Below are positions 1-9,190 of a stretch of DNA of 64,000 nt, in pieces. The translations under genes were made by a program, and so were the position numbers. The notes below the pieces were generated by a model that made no database searches, was not told where the DNA came from, and saw only the letters and a list, made by a program, of their open reading frames with translations. Position 1 is the first letter of the stretch. Each line of letters begins with the position of its first letter. Location: positions 2,046,001-2,110,000 of the forward strand of contig NZ_CP090981.1 of the NCBI RefSeq assembly GCF_021513135.1. The letters run 5' to 3'. Source of the DNA: Vibrio sp. SS-MA-C1-2 (GTDB taxonomy: Bacteria > Pseudomonadota > Gammaproteobacteria > Enterobacterales > Vibrionaceae).

Positions 1-240
1 ATTGATACGTCATTATTAACTCAATTCACCTTAGCGATTGATCTATCCTCTGCGGAGCTTTCTTCACAATTCGATCCAGCCAATAAAGCGGTCATTGATA
101 TTATTGAAAAAACACTTCAAGCAGCAAAATCAGCCAATAAACCCTCTGTTTTGATGGGATTAAATTTAACGGCTGAAAGTAAACTGTTTGATCAATTGGA
201 AGATGACAATATCGATACCATTTCACTTTCAACGATATAA
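1..240 (+). CDS. C-terminal end of a PEP-utilising enzyme (PEP synthase/PtsI-like barrel), partial
   Basis: Open from the window edge in frame 1 to a TAA at 238-240, giving 79 residues of C-terminus. The stretch LLTQFTLAIDLSS followed by FDPANKAVIDII resembles the end of the PEP-utilising TIM-barrel domain, where PpsA has a DLTQLTLGVDRDS-like segment, and the final DNIDTISLS resembles the PpsA ending GISSVSLNPD. The protein stops a few residues after this point, so it lacks the short tail of E. coli PpsA. The active-site region lies outside the window, so the choice between a PEP synthase, a PTS enzyme I-like protein and another family member is open. Confidence 0.55.
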   Translation: MDTSLLTQFTLAIDLSSAELSSQFDPANKAVIDIIEKTLQAAKSANKPSVLMGLNLTAESKLFDQLEDDNIDTISLSTI

Positions 241-294
241 GTTAACTATCGTTGATTTTTATCAGTCATAACGGCGATATTTTAAGTTAAATAA

Positions 295-336
295 AAAGGC
301 GCATTAGTACGCAACATCGCGTACAATAGCGCCTTT
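295..336 (+). terminator. Two-part hairpin after the partial gene
   Basis: AAAGGCGC (295-302) pairs with GCGCCTTT (329-336), and inside it GTACGC (307-312) pairs with GCGTAC (319-324) around a six-base loop. The following T-run is short (CCTTTACT), so this is a strong hairpin but only a moderate intrinsic terminator. It lies 23 bases before the start of the next gene and would become part of that gene's leader on read-through. Confidence 0.5.
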
Positions 337-358
337 ACTATTGCAACAGAGAAATTTC

Positions 359-1192
359 ATGATCAAAATCGGCCAACTTAATACCCTTCCTATTATCAAA
401 GAAGTTCCTTTTGGTGTCTTTTTAGATGCAGGCGAATTCGGTAATGTATTATTACCTAAACGTTATCTTCCTGAAGGTGCGAAACTGGGTGATGAAGTTG
501 AAGTTATTGTCTATTTCGATACTGAAGATGATCTGATAGCGACGACAGAAAAGCCGATTGCCTATGTGGGTGATTTCGCGATGCTAAAAGTGGTTGGTAT
601 CTGTGGTGTTGGTGCTTTTGCTGACATGGGATTAGTGAAAGATCTTCTGATTCCTTTTAACGAGCATCGTGGTCGTTTAGAGGAAGGGAATACTTACCTT
701 ACTCGTATCTATATTGATAAAGTCACTGGCCGTTTAGTGGGCAGTACTAAGATCAATAAATTCTTAGATAAGACCCCAGCAAATTATAAAGCAGGTGAAG
801 AAGTTCAATTGATCGCAGCTGAACGTACCGATATGGGTATGAAAGTGATCGTCAATAATGAACACCTTGGTTTGATTTTTAAAACTGAAATCATTGGTAA
901 TTTAAGCCCGGGTAAACGTTTAAAAGGATACATCAAAAATATCCGTCCAGATGGTAAGCTAGATATTACTCTACAACGCCCAGGTCAAGGCAAAGTGGAT
1001 GATTTAAGTGTTAAGATTTTAGATGCCTTAGCACGTTGTGATGGCTTCTTACCATTGAGTGATAAGAGTTCACCTGACGCTATCTTTAGTGAGTTCCGAA
1101 CCAGTAAAGCGACCTTTAAGCGTACGATTGGTGGCCTTTATAAGCAGGGTAAGATTACTATTGCTAAAGATGGGATTACGTTAGTTAAATAG
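359..1192 (+). CDS. cvfB: CvfB/YitL-type S1-domain RNA-binding protein
   Basis: 277 residues from the ATG at 359 (MIKIGQLNTL). An in-frame TTG at 341 would add six residues but lies inside the preceding hairpin. The protein matches the CvfB family in length and build: an N-terminal S1-like domain (about 1-65, IIKEVPFGVFLDAGEFGNVL), a second S1-like unit (about 66-140), a third (about 145-215, ending GYIKNIRPDGKLDITLQRPG), and a C-terminal winged helix (about 225-277). Family members bind RNA and modulate post-transcriptional regulation in Firmicutes; the role in gammaproteobacteria is poorly defined. It appears monocistronic. A weak hairpin followed by T7 at 1248-1270 could terminate it. Confidence 0.8.
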   Translation: MIKIGQLNTLPIIKEVPFGVFLDAGEFGNVLLPKRYLPEGAKLGDEVEVIVYFDTEDDLIATTEKPIAYVGDFAMLKVVGICGVGAFADMGLVKDLLIPFNEHRGRLEEGNTYLTRIYIDKVTGRLVGSTKINKFLDKTPANYKAGEEVQLIAAERTDMGMKVIVNNEHLGLIFKTEIIGNLSPGKRLKGYIKNIRPDGKLDITLQRPGQGKVDDLSVKILDALARCDGFLPLSDKSSPDAIFSEFRTSKATFKRTIGGLYKQGKITIAKDGITLVK

Positions 1193-1595
1193 TCACTAAA
1201 CCTAGTCTGTTATTGAAATGAGTCAATCTTTTGTTTGTTATGATCACAAGCGAAAAGGTTGGCTTTTTTTATACCTATGGTTTATCAACTAATAAGATAT
1301 CAGTCGTTAAGTGAGCTAAATGTCTTCGCCAAAGCAAAAAAAAACCTAGAACTAATCCTGTTCTAGGTTTAAAAAAGGTTCAGGAGAACCAGTGCATAAA
1401 TATGGAGTAACACATGAACTTCATAAATTAAGAATAGACCAAGAATGTAAAAAATCTAACTTAAGTAAGATTTTTTTAAAAATGAAACAAAAAATGCCTA
1501 TAAGTTGTTGAAAGTTAATCTGGAATTTTTACTAAACGGAAATTATTTAGGATGGGCATAAACAAGCAATAAAGAAGCGACTTTTCATGTGTTAT
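1193..1595. other. Intergenic stretch between convergent cvfB and LysR genes
   Basis: 403 bases with no credible ORF. It holds a weak AAGC/GCTT hairpin followed by T7 (1248-1270), which could end cvfB, and the strong terminator at 1336-1370. The rest, 1371-1595, is AT-rich and shows no further recognisable structure. Confidence 0.6.
1336..1370 (-). terminator. Intrinsic terminator, minus-strand orientation
   Basis: AAACCTAGAAC (1342-1352) and GTTCTAGGTTT (1360-1370) form an 11-bp perfect stem with a seven-base loop. On the minus strand it is followed by a run of nine T (A-run at 1336-1344), so it most likely ends the LysR transcript, 225 bases beyond that gene's stop. Confidence 0.75.
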
Positions 1596-2495
1596 TTAGG
1601 GGGTAGTTGAATCATTTTCAAAAAGCTCAACAGAATATTGTTTAATATATCTAATGAAATTATCCCTGATAGGATCATTTATAGACTGATTCCATACCAC
1701 GCCTATATTCCATTCTGCTTTAGCATGTTGAAGCTCAAAATATTGGATTTGTTCATATGCCAATTGCTTAGCACTAACAGGTATAATGGTATAGCCAAGG
1801 TTAGCAGAAACCATTGAAAGTAAGGTTAGTATATCTTTTGCTTCTCGTGCTATTGGTAAGTTCAAATTAACTTCGTATGAGTATTGTTCGATTTGTGTTG
1901 TAAGCCCTGGGCCTCTTTGTGGAGTAAGCCTCATGTAATCCAGTTTATCAATTGTCTCTAATAAATTATCTTCATTGACGCTTACTGATTGGTGCATCGC
2001 TATCGCTAATCTATCAATTCCAATAGGTATAGAAGTTAACGGAAAAGAGACAGGCACTCGATTAAAACTGACTTGAAGTTCACCCTCTAACAGCATCTCA
2101 TTTTGTTTACAAGACGGTATATCATCAAGACTGACATGCACTTTTGGGTAATGTTTTTTAAATTTAGCGATACACTTTGGTGCTAGTTGATGAGAAGATA
2201 TCCCATAACCTATTTTTAATACTCCAGATTTTCCTTTTGAAATACTTTTACTTAGAGTTTCAAAAGAAGAAAAGTTTAGATCTAATTGTCTTGCAGCAGG
2301 TAGTAATGTTTTTCCCGCTGTTGTCAATTTAGCGCCATTCCTGCCTCTTTCAAATAGTTTGCATCCGATATTATCTTCTAAACGTTGAATTTTCTTAGTA
2401 AGAGCTGATTGGGACATAAATAATGCTTGTGAGGCTAATCCATAATGCTCTTTCTCTGCTAGTTTACAAAAAGCTTTTATTTGGTCTATATCCAT
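1596..2495 (-). CDS. LysR-family transcriptional regulator
   Basis: 299 residues, the usual length for LysR proteins. The N-terminal winged helix-turn-helix is clear (about residues 17-50: LASQALFMSQSALTKKIQRL, then LFERGR), followed by the linker helix and a type-2 periplasmic-fold effector domain from about residue 90. It is divergent from the HAD phosphatase gene with 185 bases between the starts, the classic arrangement for a LysR protein and its target. A LysR-type dyad lies 29 bases upstream of its own start. The effector cannot be inferred. Both genes are AT-rich and do not belong to the conserved rsmF-letAB block beside them, so they may be an acquired pair. Confidence 0.85.
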   Translation of the reverse strand: MDIDQIKAFCKLAEKEHYGLASQALFMSQSALTKKIQRLEDNIGCKLFERGRNGAKLTTAGKTLLPAARQLDLNFSSFETLSKSISKGKSGVLKIGYGISSHQLAPKCIAKFKKHYPKVHVSLDDIPSCKQNEMLLEGELQVSFNRVPVSFPLTSIPIGIDRLAIAMHQSVSVNEDNLLETIDKLDYMRLTPQRGPGLTTQIEQYSYEVNLNLPIAREAKDILTLLSMVSANLGYTIIPVSAKQLAYEQIQYFELQHAKAEWNIGVVWNQSINDPIRDNFIRYIKQYSVELFENDSTTP

Positions 2496-2523
2496 TCCAG
2501 AACCTCATCAAAATATGAAATTA

Positions 2524-2539
2524 ATTCATTATATTGAAT
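2524..2539. promoter_or_regulatory. LysR-type operator candidate (ATTCA-N6-TGAAT)
   Basis: ATTCA and TGAAT flank a six-base AT core, fitting the T-N11-A LysR box. It sits in the divergent gap between the LysR gene and the HAD phosphatase, 29 bases from the LysR start. Placement supports it; the region's AT content weakens the statistical case. Confidence 0.4.
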
Positions 2540-2680
2540 AGGAAATGTTAGATCAAAAAGCAATGATTATTCCTATCACATGTTCAGCAGAGAATAGTTC
2601 TCAGGCTTTAAATATATATAAAGATAAGATTGTAGGAAATTTAGATTCCTTAATGGTTATTACTTCAAAGGAGTCATTAC

Positions 2681-3325
2681 ATGTTAAATAATTGTGATGC
2701 TGTATTATTTGATATGGATGGGACATTGATTGATTCTAAACCTGTGATTGAATTGGCGTGGACTACAGTCGCTACCAGGTATGGTTTAAATATTAGTTCA
2801 GATCAATTAGAACAACATGTTCACGGACGAAATGGTCAATATACATTATCTTATTTTTTTGGCAAATTCACCCAAGCTGAACAGAGGAAGGTGAAAAAAG
2901 AGGTTGATTTAATAGAAGAAAATAGTCCGGTAACATTAATTCCAGGAGTAAAGCATACATTGGATTTTTTAAAGAGGCATGATGTTAAAGTTGGATTAGT
3001 TACAGCAAGTTGGCCAGAACGAATTAATTTTATTTTCGATTATCATAATCTACATGGTTATTTTGAATGCGTGATTAGCCGAGAAGATGTGAAAAAAGGC
3101 AAACCGGATCCTGAAGGTTTTCAACTTTGTTCAAAAAGACTTAAAGTGCCGATTGAGAAGTGTATTATCTTTGAAGATTCTTTTAGTGGTTTGGAGGCTG
3201 GAATTCGTAGTGGTGCAAGATGTATCGGAATAAATACAATTAAAATACCTACATCAAAAAAATTAATTGCGAATTATGATGATTATATTAGTTTCAATAC
3301 AGAATATCTATTTATTGAATGTTAA
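2681..3325 (+). CDS. HAD-superfamily (subfamily IA) phosphatase / beta-phosphoglucomutase-like
   Basis: 214 residues. Motif I is FDMDGTLID with the nucleophile Asp11 and acid/base Asp13; motif II Thr is in LVTAS; motif III Lys is in KKGKPDPEGF; motif IV is IIFEDSFSGLEAG. The helical cap between motifs I and II is the small type seen in sugar-phosphate phosphatases and beta-phosphoglucomutases. An excellent ribosome site (AAAGGAGT) precedes the ATG. The substrate cannot be told from sequence; a small phosphorylated sugar is the family default. It is divergent from the LysR gene, which probably regulates it. Confidence 0.8.
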   Translation: MLNNCDAVLFDMDGTLIDSKPVIELAWTTVATRYGLNISSDQLEQHVHGRNGQYTLSYFFGKFTQAEQRKVKKEVDLIEENSPVTLIPGVKHTLDFLKRHDVKVGLVTASWPERINFIFDYHNLHGYFECVISREDVKKGKPDPEGFQLCSKRLKVPIEKCIIFEDSFSGLEAGIRSGARCIGINTIKIPTSKKLIANYDDYISFNTEYLFIEC

Positions 3326-3337
3326 ATCTATAATATT

Positions 3338-3465
3338 TATACCTTTAATACTTGAAGTGCTCGGTTGTTGGCGTCGCTCATTCGCCCCAATCATATAGAA
3401 AACCTATACTCATGGGGTCTGATTCACTTGCCGCCTACTAGTAACTCCCATTGCTTTGGGTATAT
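3338..3465. repeat. Dispersed imperfect palindromic repeat, copy 1 (128 bp)
   Basis: Starts TATACCTTTAATACTTGAAG and ends with GCTTTGGGTATAT, so both ends read TATACC... inward. The left arm (ACTTGAAGTGCTCGGTTGTTG) matches the right arm, in reverse complement, of the copy at 58357-58438 and the left arm of the copy at 52131-52209. It lies between the convergent HAD and rsmF genes. This copy has about 45 extra central bases (around 3385-3430) relative to the others. Confidence 0.75.
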
Positions 3466-3490
3466 ACTTAATAAACTTGGTTTAGCTCAT

Positions 3491-3525
3491 CAAAAAAGTA
3501 AGGGCGCCGATTTAAAATATGGCGC
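3491..3525 (-). terminator. Probable rsmF terminator
   Basis: GCGCC (3504-3508) and GGCGC (3521-3525) form a short GC-rich stem, followed on the minus strand by a T-rich tract (A-run at 3492-3497). It lies 65 bases past the rsmF stop. The stem is short and the loop 12 bases, so confidence is moderate. Confidence 0.4.
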
Positions 3526-3590
3526 GCTTCTTTGCTAACCAATTAAAACACGAGAATGCTTTAAGTTACTATTCTTATCTAGGTTTTATC

Positions 3591-5033
3591 CTAAAGAGGC
3601 TTATTGTCCTTAAACAGATTTTTGTCCCTAACTAAATCTCTCGGATAACCATTTTTAACTCGATTACCGACCCATTTACCTAAACCAATTGGGTAATTTT
3701 GGTAGCTAACAATCACTTCCCCTTTGCCAACTAACTCTGGGCGAACATCTCGTCCCATATACCATTCAATTGCTTGTTCTGTTGTCAGTTCTACCATCTC
3801 TTCTTGGCGGTGATTACTTAAAGCGATAACCGCTTCATGTTGCCATTTAAACCCTTTCTTGTGGGTTTCTGCTAACTTAACGCCAATACGGTCAAACTTG
3901 ATTTCACTCAGTAATGGAACGAGGGCAGAAGGGAATAACCAAACCTCGCTATCGCGTAACCAAATTTCAGACTCAACGGGAATTTCAATCTGTAAGCTTG
4001 CTCTTAATGCATCGGCAATTTCTCTACCTTCTCTCGTTTTCGCTGGTGAGAAAGGAAACTTACGCAAGCGTTTTTTGACCTTCGGTGTTTCTACGGAGCC
4101 ATTTTTTTGGATTTTAGCTACAAAGAACCCTTCGCAATCAAATATTTGAGGGAAAATATGCAAGAAGCCTTGTTCAGTAATGGCTTTTTCAGCGCCATCA
4201 AAAAGGGTATTGAGGGGTTCAAACGTGACCGCATCACCAAAAGTGGATTGTAAATATTCTAGTACTTGATGATTTTCTGTTAGGTTAAGGGTACAAGTCG
4301 AGTAGACCATGGTTCCACCAGGCTTTAATGATTGAAAAGCGCTGATAATTAACTCTCGTTGGGTTTCTGCAATCTCATCCACACTTTCAAGACTCCAGTT
4401 ACGCATCGCAAGGGGATCTTTTCTAACTATCCCTTCACCAGAACACGGAGCATCTAATAAAATAGCATCGAAAGACTCTGGTGCCCAACCACCAAAAACA
4501 CGACCATCAAAGTGAGTTAGGGCTGTATTTTTCACTCCACAACGTAAAATATTGGCATGTAGCACTTTGATTCGACTTGCTGAATATTCATTAGCAACGA
4601 GTGCACCTTTATTATCCATTAATGCAGCAATTTGCGTCGTTTTTGAACCGGGCGCTGAAGCAACATCGAGAATCGTCGAAAATTTGTGTTCAGGGTCACT
4701 GAATAGTGCAGAAACAGGCATCATCGAACTGGCTTCTTGAATATAGAAAAGTCCGGCTAAATGTTCAGAGGTATTTCCTAATGGTGTTTCGTCTGTTTCA
4801 GGGCGTGTTAACCAAAACCCAGTGTCACACCAAGGTACTGGCTCTAATTGCCACTGTTGTGCTTCCATCTTAGTTTTAAAGTCATCAACCGTTATCTTAA
4901 GGGTATTGACTCGGATGCTGGTGCGCAATGGTCGTTTACAGGCCGCTTCAAATTCAGCTATTGATAGATGTTCGGGAATAATTTCTTTGATCTGTTGGAT
5001 AAATTTGGCTGGAAGTTCGATATTTTTGTGCAC
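3591..5033 (-). CDS. rsmF: 16S rRNA m5C1407 methyltransferase RsmF
   Basis: 480 residues, against 479 in E. coli RsmF (YebU). It methylates C1407 of 16S rRNA using SAM. The SAM-binding motif is LDVASAPGSKTTQ (about 122-134). The two cysteines of Nol1/Nop2/Sun methyltransferases are Cys197 in DAPCSGEG and Cys247 in YSTCTLN, one being the nucleophile. The C-terminal third carries the PUA-like and RsmF-specific extension. It follows letAB in the same direction, as in E. coli (yebS-yebT-yebU), but a terminator-like hairpin in the 203-base gap suggests separate transcription. Confidence 0.95.
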   Translation of the reverse strand: MHKNIELPAKFIQQIKEIIPEHLSIAEFEAACKRPLRTSIRVNTLKITVDDFKTKMEAQQWQLEPVPWCDTGFWLTRPETDETPLGNTSEHLAGLFYIQEASSMMPVSALFSDPEHKFSTILDVASAPGSKTTQIAALMDNKGALVANEYSASRIKVLHANILRCGVKNTALTHFDGRVFGGWAPESFDAILLDAPCSGEGIVRKDPLAMRNWSLESVDEIAETQRELIISAFQSLKPGGTMVYSTCTLNLTENHQVLEYLQSTFGDAVTFEPLNTLFDGAEKAITEQGFLHIFPQIFDCEGFFVAKIQKNGSVETPKVKKRLRKFPFSPAKTREGREIADALRASLQIEIPVESEIWLRDSEVWLFPSALVPLLSEIKFDRIGVKLAETHKKGFKWQHEAVIALSNHRQEEMVELTTEQAIEWYMGRDVRPELVGKGEVIVSYQNYPIGLGKWVGNRVKNGYPRDLVRDKNLFKDNKPL

Positions 5034-5152
5034 TAGCGGGCTCTTTTGTCATGCATTTGATGCGGGGTAGTTTAACAAAAGCCGCTGTATAGCGTTAATA
5101 AAATATTTTAATAAATAATGATGAAGAATAAAAGTGAGTCGGAGGTGAAACA

Positions 5153-5186
5153 TAAAAAAAGGACAATGAGCGAACTCAGTTGTCCT
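5153..5186 (-). terminator. Intrinsic terminator after letAB
   Basis: AGGACAA-TGAG pairs with CTCA-G-TTGTCCT (5160-5186) around a CGAA loop, with one bulged G, followed on the minus strand by seven T. It lies 50 bases after the letAB stop. Confidence 0.85.
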
Positions 5187-5236
5187 ATTTCTATTATCGT
5201 TTTTGAATGATGTAGCTATGAAAACGTTGTTATCAT

Positions 5237-8200
5237 TCACTCTTTAGGGATGGCAGTTCTCCACTTTAACCATTCAATTTTAGGTTCTTCATTGAGAATA
5301 AAGTGGGTATTTGTTTTAGCAATCGGCAATAGTGGTTGAATATCTGGTGTCGCGAATGCAATACCACCGCGAACTAAATGGTCAATCGTTGGTGTTTTGA
5401 GTTCAACACTGGTTAAACCGACAGAAACATCAATCCCTGAAATATTCCAAAATACTGAATTGGCGCGAGCTAAATGTTGATACTGTTGTTTAATATTGAT
5501 AGTCAGTAAAACGCGATCGCTTAACTCTCCTAGTTCAATGTCGATAACTTTGCCCACTTCTATATCACGAAAATAGAGAGGACTTCCTACTGATAAGCTT
5601 CCACGATCAACGGTTTCTAGCACAAGCGTTAATCCTTGGTCATGTTCAATCTTATTGGTTTGTAATTCAAAGTTACGCTTCAGACTTTTTTGCGTCCCTG
5701 GCTCAACCTCAATATAACGGCTAATTAATGCATCTAAATTTGATGCTCCTTTGATCGAGATATGGGGCGTCACTACCCAATATTGACTATCAGTGCGTAT
5801 CAGCAAATCACTGGATTTAGCGTACAGTTGTGCTTTAATTTGTACTTTTTGCTGTTTAAAAAGTGGTGTTAATTGAGTCACTTCACCCACATTAATACCA
5901 CGGTATTTTATTTTACTTCCAACAGAGAGCCCCTGATTTTTATTCGCTATAAAAGTTATCGCTTTACCAAAATTCTGTGCTTGATTCATGTTGTCGTAAA
6001 GGATCCAATGATTCTCTTTCTTGTTATCAACATAATCAATCGTATCAAATGCAATACCGCCTTCAATTAACGTTGCTAAAGGACCTGTTCTCACTTTTAT
6101 CCCAGATAGACTAGCATCAATCTCAATACCTGATTGCAACCAAAAAACGGTGCTGTCATTCACTAAATGACGATATTTACTGTTAACCTTAACCAGAATT
6201 TCGAATTGATGATCATCATTTTCATCTTTAAGCAGCTTGTAACTTAAGACTTCTCCCACAGGCAGGTTCTTAAATAGTAATGGACTGCCTTTACTGACTG
6301 AAGGTAGTGATGAGGTGATCAATTTTAAGGTACTGAATCCTTGTTCGTTGCTGGTGGCTAATGACGCTAAATCCTGATTTGCAAAAAGCGGGTAGAGCGC
6401 TTTGATTTCATTTCGGCCTTCAGAGGTAAAGCTGACTTCGCCTCTTAATAGCTGGTCCATAGAGGGTAGAGTGAAATCAATGCCATTTGCACTTATATTA
6501 CTGTGTAATCCACTATTAATGTAAAACTTACTTTGGCTTTTAACTAAATTGGCATACTCAGGATCAATCAATGCTTTAATCTCAATGAGATTAGCTTTTA
6601 GTTTGACACTGCCGATTTTACCAACGGTGATCCCCTTATGCGTAATTGGATTACCTTGGTTAAGCCCATAACTTTGGCTTGCCATTAATGTCACTTCCAA
6701 CGCACCAGGTTGTTCCGCACTGAGTGCATGTTGGCTAATTGCGACAAATTGATGTTGCTTGTTTCCTTGGCCAGGATAAAGTGATATGAAATTACCTGCG
6801 ATAAGGTTTTTAACGTTTTTCACTCCAGTTAAGGAGAGTTGAGGTTCCTCTAAAACAAAACGACTTCCACTATTTAGGTAGTCACTGAAGCTTGGGGCTA
6901 TCGCGGCATGAGCAATAACTTTTGAGCGTTCCTTATTCAACTCTAAACGATTTATCTGTCCAATCTCTAACCCTTTGTACATGATTGGCGCACCATTTGG
7001 CGAAATATTATTGCCTGCTGGTAACTCAATGGTGATGGGTAAACCACGACCCGCGGTGTTGAGATCTGGGTAGAGTTGATAACGGTGGTAGCTCTTTATA
7101 CTTTCCCCAGCGCCTGGAGAGTCAAAAGCAATCGCACCACCAATTAATGCAGCAATACCTGCAAATTGAATATCAACCCCATTAAACCCGATGTCAGCAC
7201 GGAAACCACTAACATTCCAAAAACGACTCTGTTCGGTGATTAGGTGAGCGTAATCCTCTTTGATATTAACATCGATAACCACACTTTTAATATTATCCGC
7301 TAAACGGTAAGCATAGACTTTGCCGACGGGAATTTTTTTATAAAATATTTGAGAGCCAACCGTTAATGAACCAAGGTCGGGAGCAGTTAACTGTATATTT
7401 AATCCTTCATTTTTAGGGAGAGAGAGGAGAGGTTCTCTTAATGCCGTAAATTCGGTTTCGGCTTCACCACTACCGGGTGCCATACCGATATAGTTCCCGG
7501 AAACGAGTGCATCTAAGCCTGATATACCTGTAATTGAGGCTTGTGGCTTAGTTAACCAAAATTTTGTATTTTTCTTCAAAATACTGGTTGCTTGAGGATA
7601 GATATCCGCAATAACGTAAATACTCTTTAAATCTTTACTGAGCACGATATCCTTCACCATTCCAACTTCAAGACCTTGATAACGAATCGTGGTTCTACCT
7701 GCAGTAATACCATCAGCTGAAGTGAAGTTAATTTTTATCCGTTGCCCTGCTTCGCTCATGGACTGGTAAAGTAACCAACCTGCAAGTGAAAGGGCAAGTA
7801 GAGGGAGTAACCAAAGAGGTGAGAAGCCACGGTCACGTTTCACAGTCACTTGAGCAAATGGCTGCTCTTGTGCCGATGTTGACTCTGAATCGCTATTTTG
7901 TTGATTTTTTTGCTCATAATTATCCCAAATTAAACGAGAATCTAAACTTTCTGTTGCTAACATAGTGAAAAGAACAACTAACCCAAAAGCCACTGCTCCA
8001 ATACCCGGTGTGAAATCTAAAATTTGGCCTCTATCGATTAATTTCATCATCAAGGAGATAACAAAGAGATCAATCATTGACCATTTACCGATTATTTGAA
8101 TTGTTCGATAAATTTTCATTCTAAATAGATAATGAGATCGACTCTTAAGTTGAATGGTTATCAGTATATAAATTAAACCCAGTATCTTCATTAATGGAAC

Positions 8201-9190
8201 TATAATACTGGCCGTAAAAATGATAATGGCAATGCCCCACATATCGGCATTGATCAAAGATGCGACACCTGAAAAGATAGTATCTTTCAGCAGCTGGCCA
8301 TTAGTAATCAATATTGAAATAGAATAGACATTTGCAGGTATAAAAAGGACGGCGGCTGAAATAACAAATGCCCACGTTTTTTGGAGGCTTTGTGATTTAC
8401 GTTTATCAATTTTTGAATCACAACGGCGACAAATAGTCACTTGACCTTCAGGTGAACGCTTTTGGTGGTAATGACAATTTAAACAGACAATCGAGTTTTG
8501 CAAGTTAGCTTCGGGGTACTTATGGTAGATATCACAAGCATTGGCACTAGGAGCATCATGATTGAGGTGTTGGTATTTTTCTTGCCATTTACGCCAAAAC
8601 TTATTTGCACTAATTCTAACTAATAAGAAAGAGATTAATATCTGGGAGACCACAAAAGGGTAGAGACCAATGCCGACTTCAATATCTGCATAGTCTTGAA
8701 TCTTGAACCAAGAAATACCTAATCCGACGAGAAATACATCAAACATCACCCACTCTTGCCCATGCTTTATCAGCTTAAGTGCATACTTAAACGGTTTAAA
8801 GTAACCATAAAAGAGAGAAAGATGTGCAGAGAGAAGTGCCAATAAAACAAACAAAGGAGCGATAACACTGGCAACAAGGATCAATGTTGATAAAAAGTAA
8901 AAGCCAGAATCAAACAGGATCAATGAACCAGAACTTACGGAGGCAGATATATTGACCCCCAGAAGGTTAATTTTAATGACTGGATAGAGTTGTGCTGGAA
9001 AATAAAGTAATAAGCAGGTAATAATTACGGCCAATTCGCCCGATGAAGTGAGTGTCGTCCCTTTTGCAAGACGGGTGTCACACCGTGGACAATAGCCACT
9101 ATTTCCCGGACGTATCTTTCCTTGAATCGAGATGAAAAGATCACATCCATGGCATTGGACCGATTTGTTGATTAAATGATTTAACATCAA
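5237..9190 (-). CDS. letAB: LetA-LetB fusion: inner-membrane lipid transport protein with seven MCE domains
   Basis: 1317 residues in one frame. Residues 1-425 match LetA/YebS (PqiA family): two zinc-ribbon pairs (Cys13/16 with Cys34/37, Cys236/239 with Cys254/257) and several membrane segments, ending like LetA in LDSRLIWD. After a polar linker (about 426-452) comes the LetB/YebT part: one transmembrane helix (about 456-476) and seven MCE domains, each marked by a G..YRG/YKG..VG motif; the C-terminus (GGIAFATP...WLKWRTAIPKE) matches LetB. LetB forms a periplasm-spanning lipid tunnel and LetA is its membrane partner; E. coli encodes them separately. No ATG sits at the expected LetB start (nearest Met 410 and 478), though GTG codons occur at 448 and 450. 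Neighbours msrC and rsmF match the yebR-S-T-U order, supporting LetAB over PqiAB. Confidence 0.9.
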   Translation of the reverse strand: MMLNHLINKSVQCHGCDLFISIQGKIRPGNSGYCPRCDTRLAKGTTLTSSGELAVIITCLLLYFPAQLYPVIKINLLGVNISASVSSGSLILFDSGFYFLSTLILVASVIAPLFVLLALLSAHLSLFYGYFKPFKYALKLIKHGQEWVMFDVFLVGLGISWFKIQDYADIEVGIGLYPFVVSQILISFLLVRISANKFWRKWQEKYQHLNHDAPSANACDIYHKYPEANLQNSIVCLNCHYHQKRSPEGQVTICRRCDSKIDKRKSQSLQKTWAFVISAAVLFIPANVYSISILITNGQLLKDTIFSGVASLINADMWGIAIIIFTASIIVPLMKILGLIYILITIQLKSRSHYLFRMKIYRTIQIIGKWSMIDLFVISLMMKLIDRGQILDFTPGIGAVAFGLVVLFTMLATESLDSRLIWDNYEQKNQQNSDSESTSAQEQPFAQVTVKRDRGFSPLWLLPLLALSLAGWLLYQSMSEAGQRIKINFTSADGITAGRTTIRYQGLEVGMVKDIVLSKDLKSIYVIADIYPQATSILKKNTKFWLTKPQASITGISGLDALVSGNYIGMAPGSGEAETEFTALREPLLSLPKNEGLNIQLTAPDLGSLTVGSQIFYKKIPVGKVYAYRLADNIKSVVIDVNIKEDYAHLITEQSRFWNVSGFRADIGFNGVDIQFAGIAALIGGAIAFDSPGAGESIKSYHRYQLYPDLNTAGRGLPITIELPAGNNISPNGAPIMYKGLEIGQINRLELNKERSKVIAHAAIAPSFSDYLNSGSRFVLEEPQLSLTGVKNVKNLIAGNFISLYPGQGNKQHQFVAISQHALSAEQPGALEVTLMASQSYGLNQGNPITHKGITVGKIGSVKLKANLIEIKALIDPEYANLVKSQSKFYINSGLHSNISANGIDFTLPSMDQLLRGEVSFTSEGRNEIKALYPLFANQDLASLATSNEQGFSTLKLITSSLPSVSKGSPLLFKNLPVGEVLSYKLLKDENDDHQFEILVKVNSKYRHLVNDSTVFWLQSGIEIDASLSGIKVRTGPLATLIEGGIAFDTIDYVDNKKENHWILYDNMNQAQNFGKAITFIANKNQGLSVGSKIKYRGINVGEVTQLTPLFKQQKVQIKAQLYAKSSDLLIRTDSQYWVVTPHISIKGASNLDALISRYIEVEPGTQKSLKRNFELQTNKIEHDQGLTLVLETVDRGSLSVGSPLYFRDIEVGKVIDIELGELSDRVLLTINIKQQYQHLARANSVFWNISGIDVSVGLTSVELKTPTIDHLVRGGIAFATPDIQPLLPIAKTNTHFILNEEPKIEWLKWRTAIPKE

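Noticed and set aside
5049-5240. 63-residue reading between rsmF and letAB
   Set aside because: It runs through the letAB terminator hairpin and has no ribosome site or family resemblance.
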